8,906 nt of DNA from JACMOY01 sp038322575 (GTDB lineage Bacteria > Actinomycetota > Actinomycetes > Actinomycetales > Angustibacteraceae), in NCBI GenBank assembly GCA_038322575.1, contig JBBQGB010000095.1, positions 1-8,906 of the forward strand, in the 5' to 3' direction. A program made the translations under genes and the position numbers. Of the stretch, positions 8,308 to 8,906 are shown piece after piece; position 1 is the first letter of the stretch; each line of letters opens with the position of its first letter. The notes below the pieces were generated by a model. That model was not told the origin of the DNA. It searched no databases and worked only from the letters and a program-made list of their open reading frames with translations.

Positions 8308-8906
8308 GTGGCAGACCCGGCGTCCTACCGTCCGGCCCCGGGCGAGATCCCGGTCGGTCCGGGGGTCTACCGGTTCCGCGACGCCTCCGGCCGGGTCATC
8401 TACGTCGGCAAGGCCAAGAGCCTGCGCCCGCGGCTGTCGTCGTACTTCCAGGACCTGACCGCGCTGCACCCGCGCACCCAGACGATGGTCACCACCGCCG
8501 CCAGCGTCGAGTGGACCGTCGTCGGCACCGAGGTCGAGGCGCTGCAGCTCGAGTACTCGTGGATCAAGGAGTTCGACCCGCGCTTCAACGTCAAGTACCG
8601 CGACGACAAGTCCTACCCCTACCTCGCGGTGACGATGGCCGACGCGGTCCCGCGGGTGCAGGTGATGCGCGGCGACAAGCGCAAGGGCACCCGGTACTTC
8701 GGGCCGTACAGCCACGCATGGGCGATCCGCGAGACCGTCGACCTGCTGCTGCGGGTGTTCCCGGTGCGCACCTGCAGCAACGGGGTGTTCCGTCGCGCCG
8801 AGCAGGTCGGCCGGCCCTGCCTGCTCGGCTACATCGACAAGTGCTCGGCGCCGTGCGTCGGCCGGGTCAGCGAGCAGGAGCACAAGGCCCTGGCCGCCGA
8901 GTTCTG
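8308..8906 (+). CDS. uvrC: Excinuclease ABC subunit C, N-terminal part, cut by the window end
   Basis: UvrC makes the 3' and 5' incisions around a lesion after UvrA and UvrB have marked it. The window contains 199 full codons of a protein normally above 600 residues. The GIY-YIG nuclease domain (about 15-100), responsible for the 3' cut, is clear: GVY (19-21), IYVGKAKSLRPRL (31-43) with Y32 and R42, and E82 in LQLEYSWIK as the metal-binding Glu. Next comes FGPYSHAWAIRETVDLLLRVFPVRTC, then the cysteine-rich region with C156, C171 (RPCL), C179 and C183 (KCSAPCVG). These four match in order and nearly in spacing the cysteines reported to bind a [4Fe-4S] cluster in E. coli UvrC. The UVR motif, RNase H-like domain and HhH region lie beyond the window. 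The GTG start follows TAAACT by 6 nt, and no other start fits the conserved N-terminus. Confidence 0.97.
   Translation, partial: MADPASYRPAPGEIPVGPGVYRFRDASGRVIYVGKAKSLRPRLSSYFQDLTALHPRTQTMVTTAASVEWTVVGTEVEALQLEYSWIKEFDPRFNVKYRDDKSYPYLAVTMADAVPRVQVMRGDKRKGTRYFGPYSHAWAIRETVDLLLRVFPVRTCSNGVFRRAEQVGRPCLLGYIDKCSAPCVGRVSEQEHKALAAEF

Noticed and set aside
7812..8906. Idea that the Rieske protein supplies electrons to the UvrC iron-sulfur site
   Set aside because: The Tat signal and lipobox put the Rieske protein outside the membrane, whereas UvrC works in the cytosol; neighbourhood alone does not support a link.

Overview
This is a very GC-rich window with strong G/C third-position bias, GTG as well as ATG starts, a Tat-exported lipoprotein, and a DUF222/HNH (13E12-type) gene. 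Together these point to an actinomycete chromosome. The protein sequences look most like Micrococcales-type actinobacteria, but that finer placement is an impression from memory, not a computed result.

Layout. Positions 1-219 hold the 3' end of a small membrane protein resembling the C-terminal part of a SemiSWEET/PQ-loop transporter, closed by a hairpin. Positions 226-598 hold no intact gene. The minus strand there reads as a coherent protein only if two reading-frame changes are allowed, so I annotate a decayed gene of unknown function. A DUF222/HNH endonuclease-like gene follows (597-1874, +). It converges on a metallo-beta-lactamase-fold hydrolase (1981-2646, -), and a near-perfect 21-bp-arm hairpin lies between them. 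Upstream of the hydrolase and on the same strand is a GH15 glucoamylase/trehalase-like enzyme (2678-4462, -). Divergent from it is uvrA (4604-7756, +), then a Tat-dependent Rieske [2Fe-2S] lipoprotein (7812-8246, +), then the 5' part of uvrC (8308 to the window end, +).

How the genes relate. UvrA and UvrC belong to the same nucleotide excision repair pathway: UvrA2 with UvrB finds damage, and UvrC makes both incisions. The metallo-hydrolase and GH15 enzyme look like metabolic housekeeping genes. The Rieske protein is predicted to sit outside the membrane and has no evident link to repair beyond its position.

What stands out. (1) Four genes (DUF222, metallo-hydrolase, GH15, uvrC) have a TANNNT -10-like hexamer ending exactly 6-7 nt before the start codon and no usable Shine-Dalgarno. 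This is the signature of leaderless transcripts. (2) UvrA carries a C-terminal extension of about 105 residues, rich in Lys and Ala and resembling histone H1-like tails. (3) The minus-strand gene remnant at 226-598 has an abrupt switch of coding frame. I found no CRISPR array, tRNA, rRNA, insertion sequence, or clearly undescribed multi-gene system. Apart from the DUF222/HNH gene and the remnant, this is mostly core chromosome.
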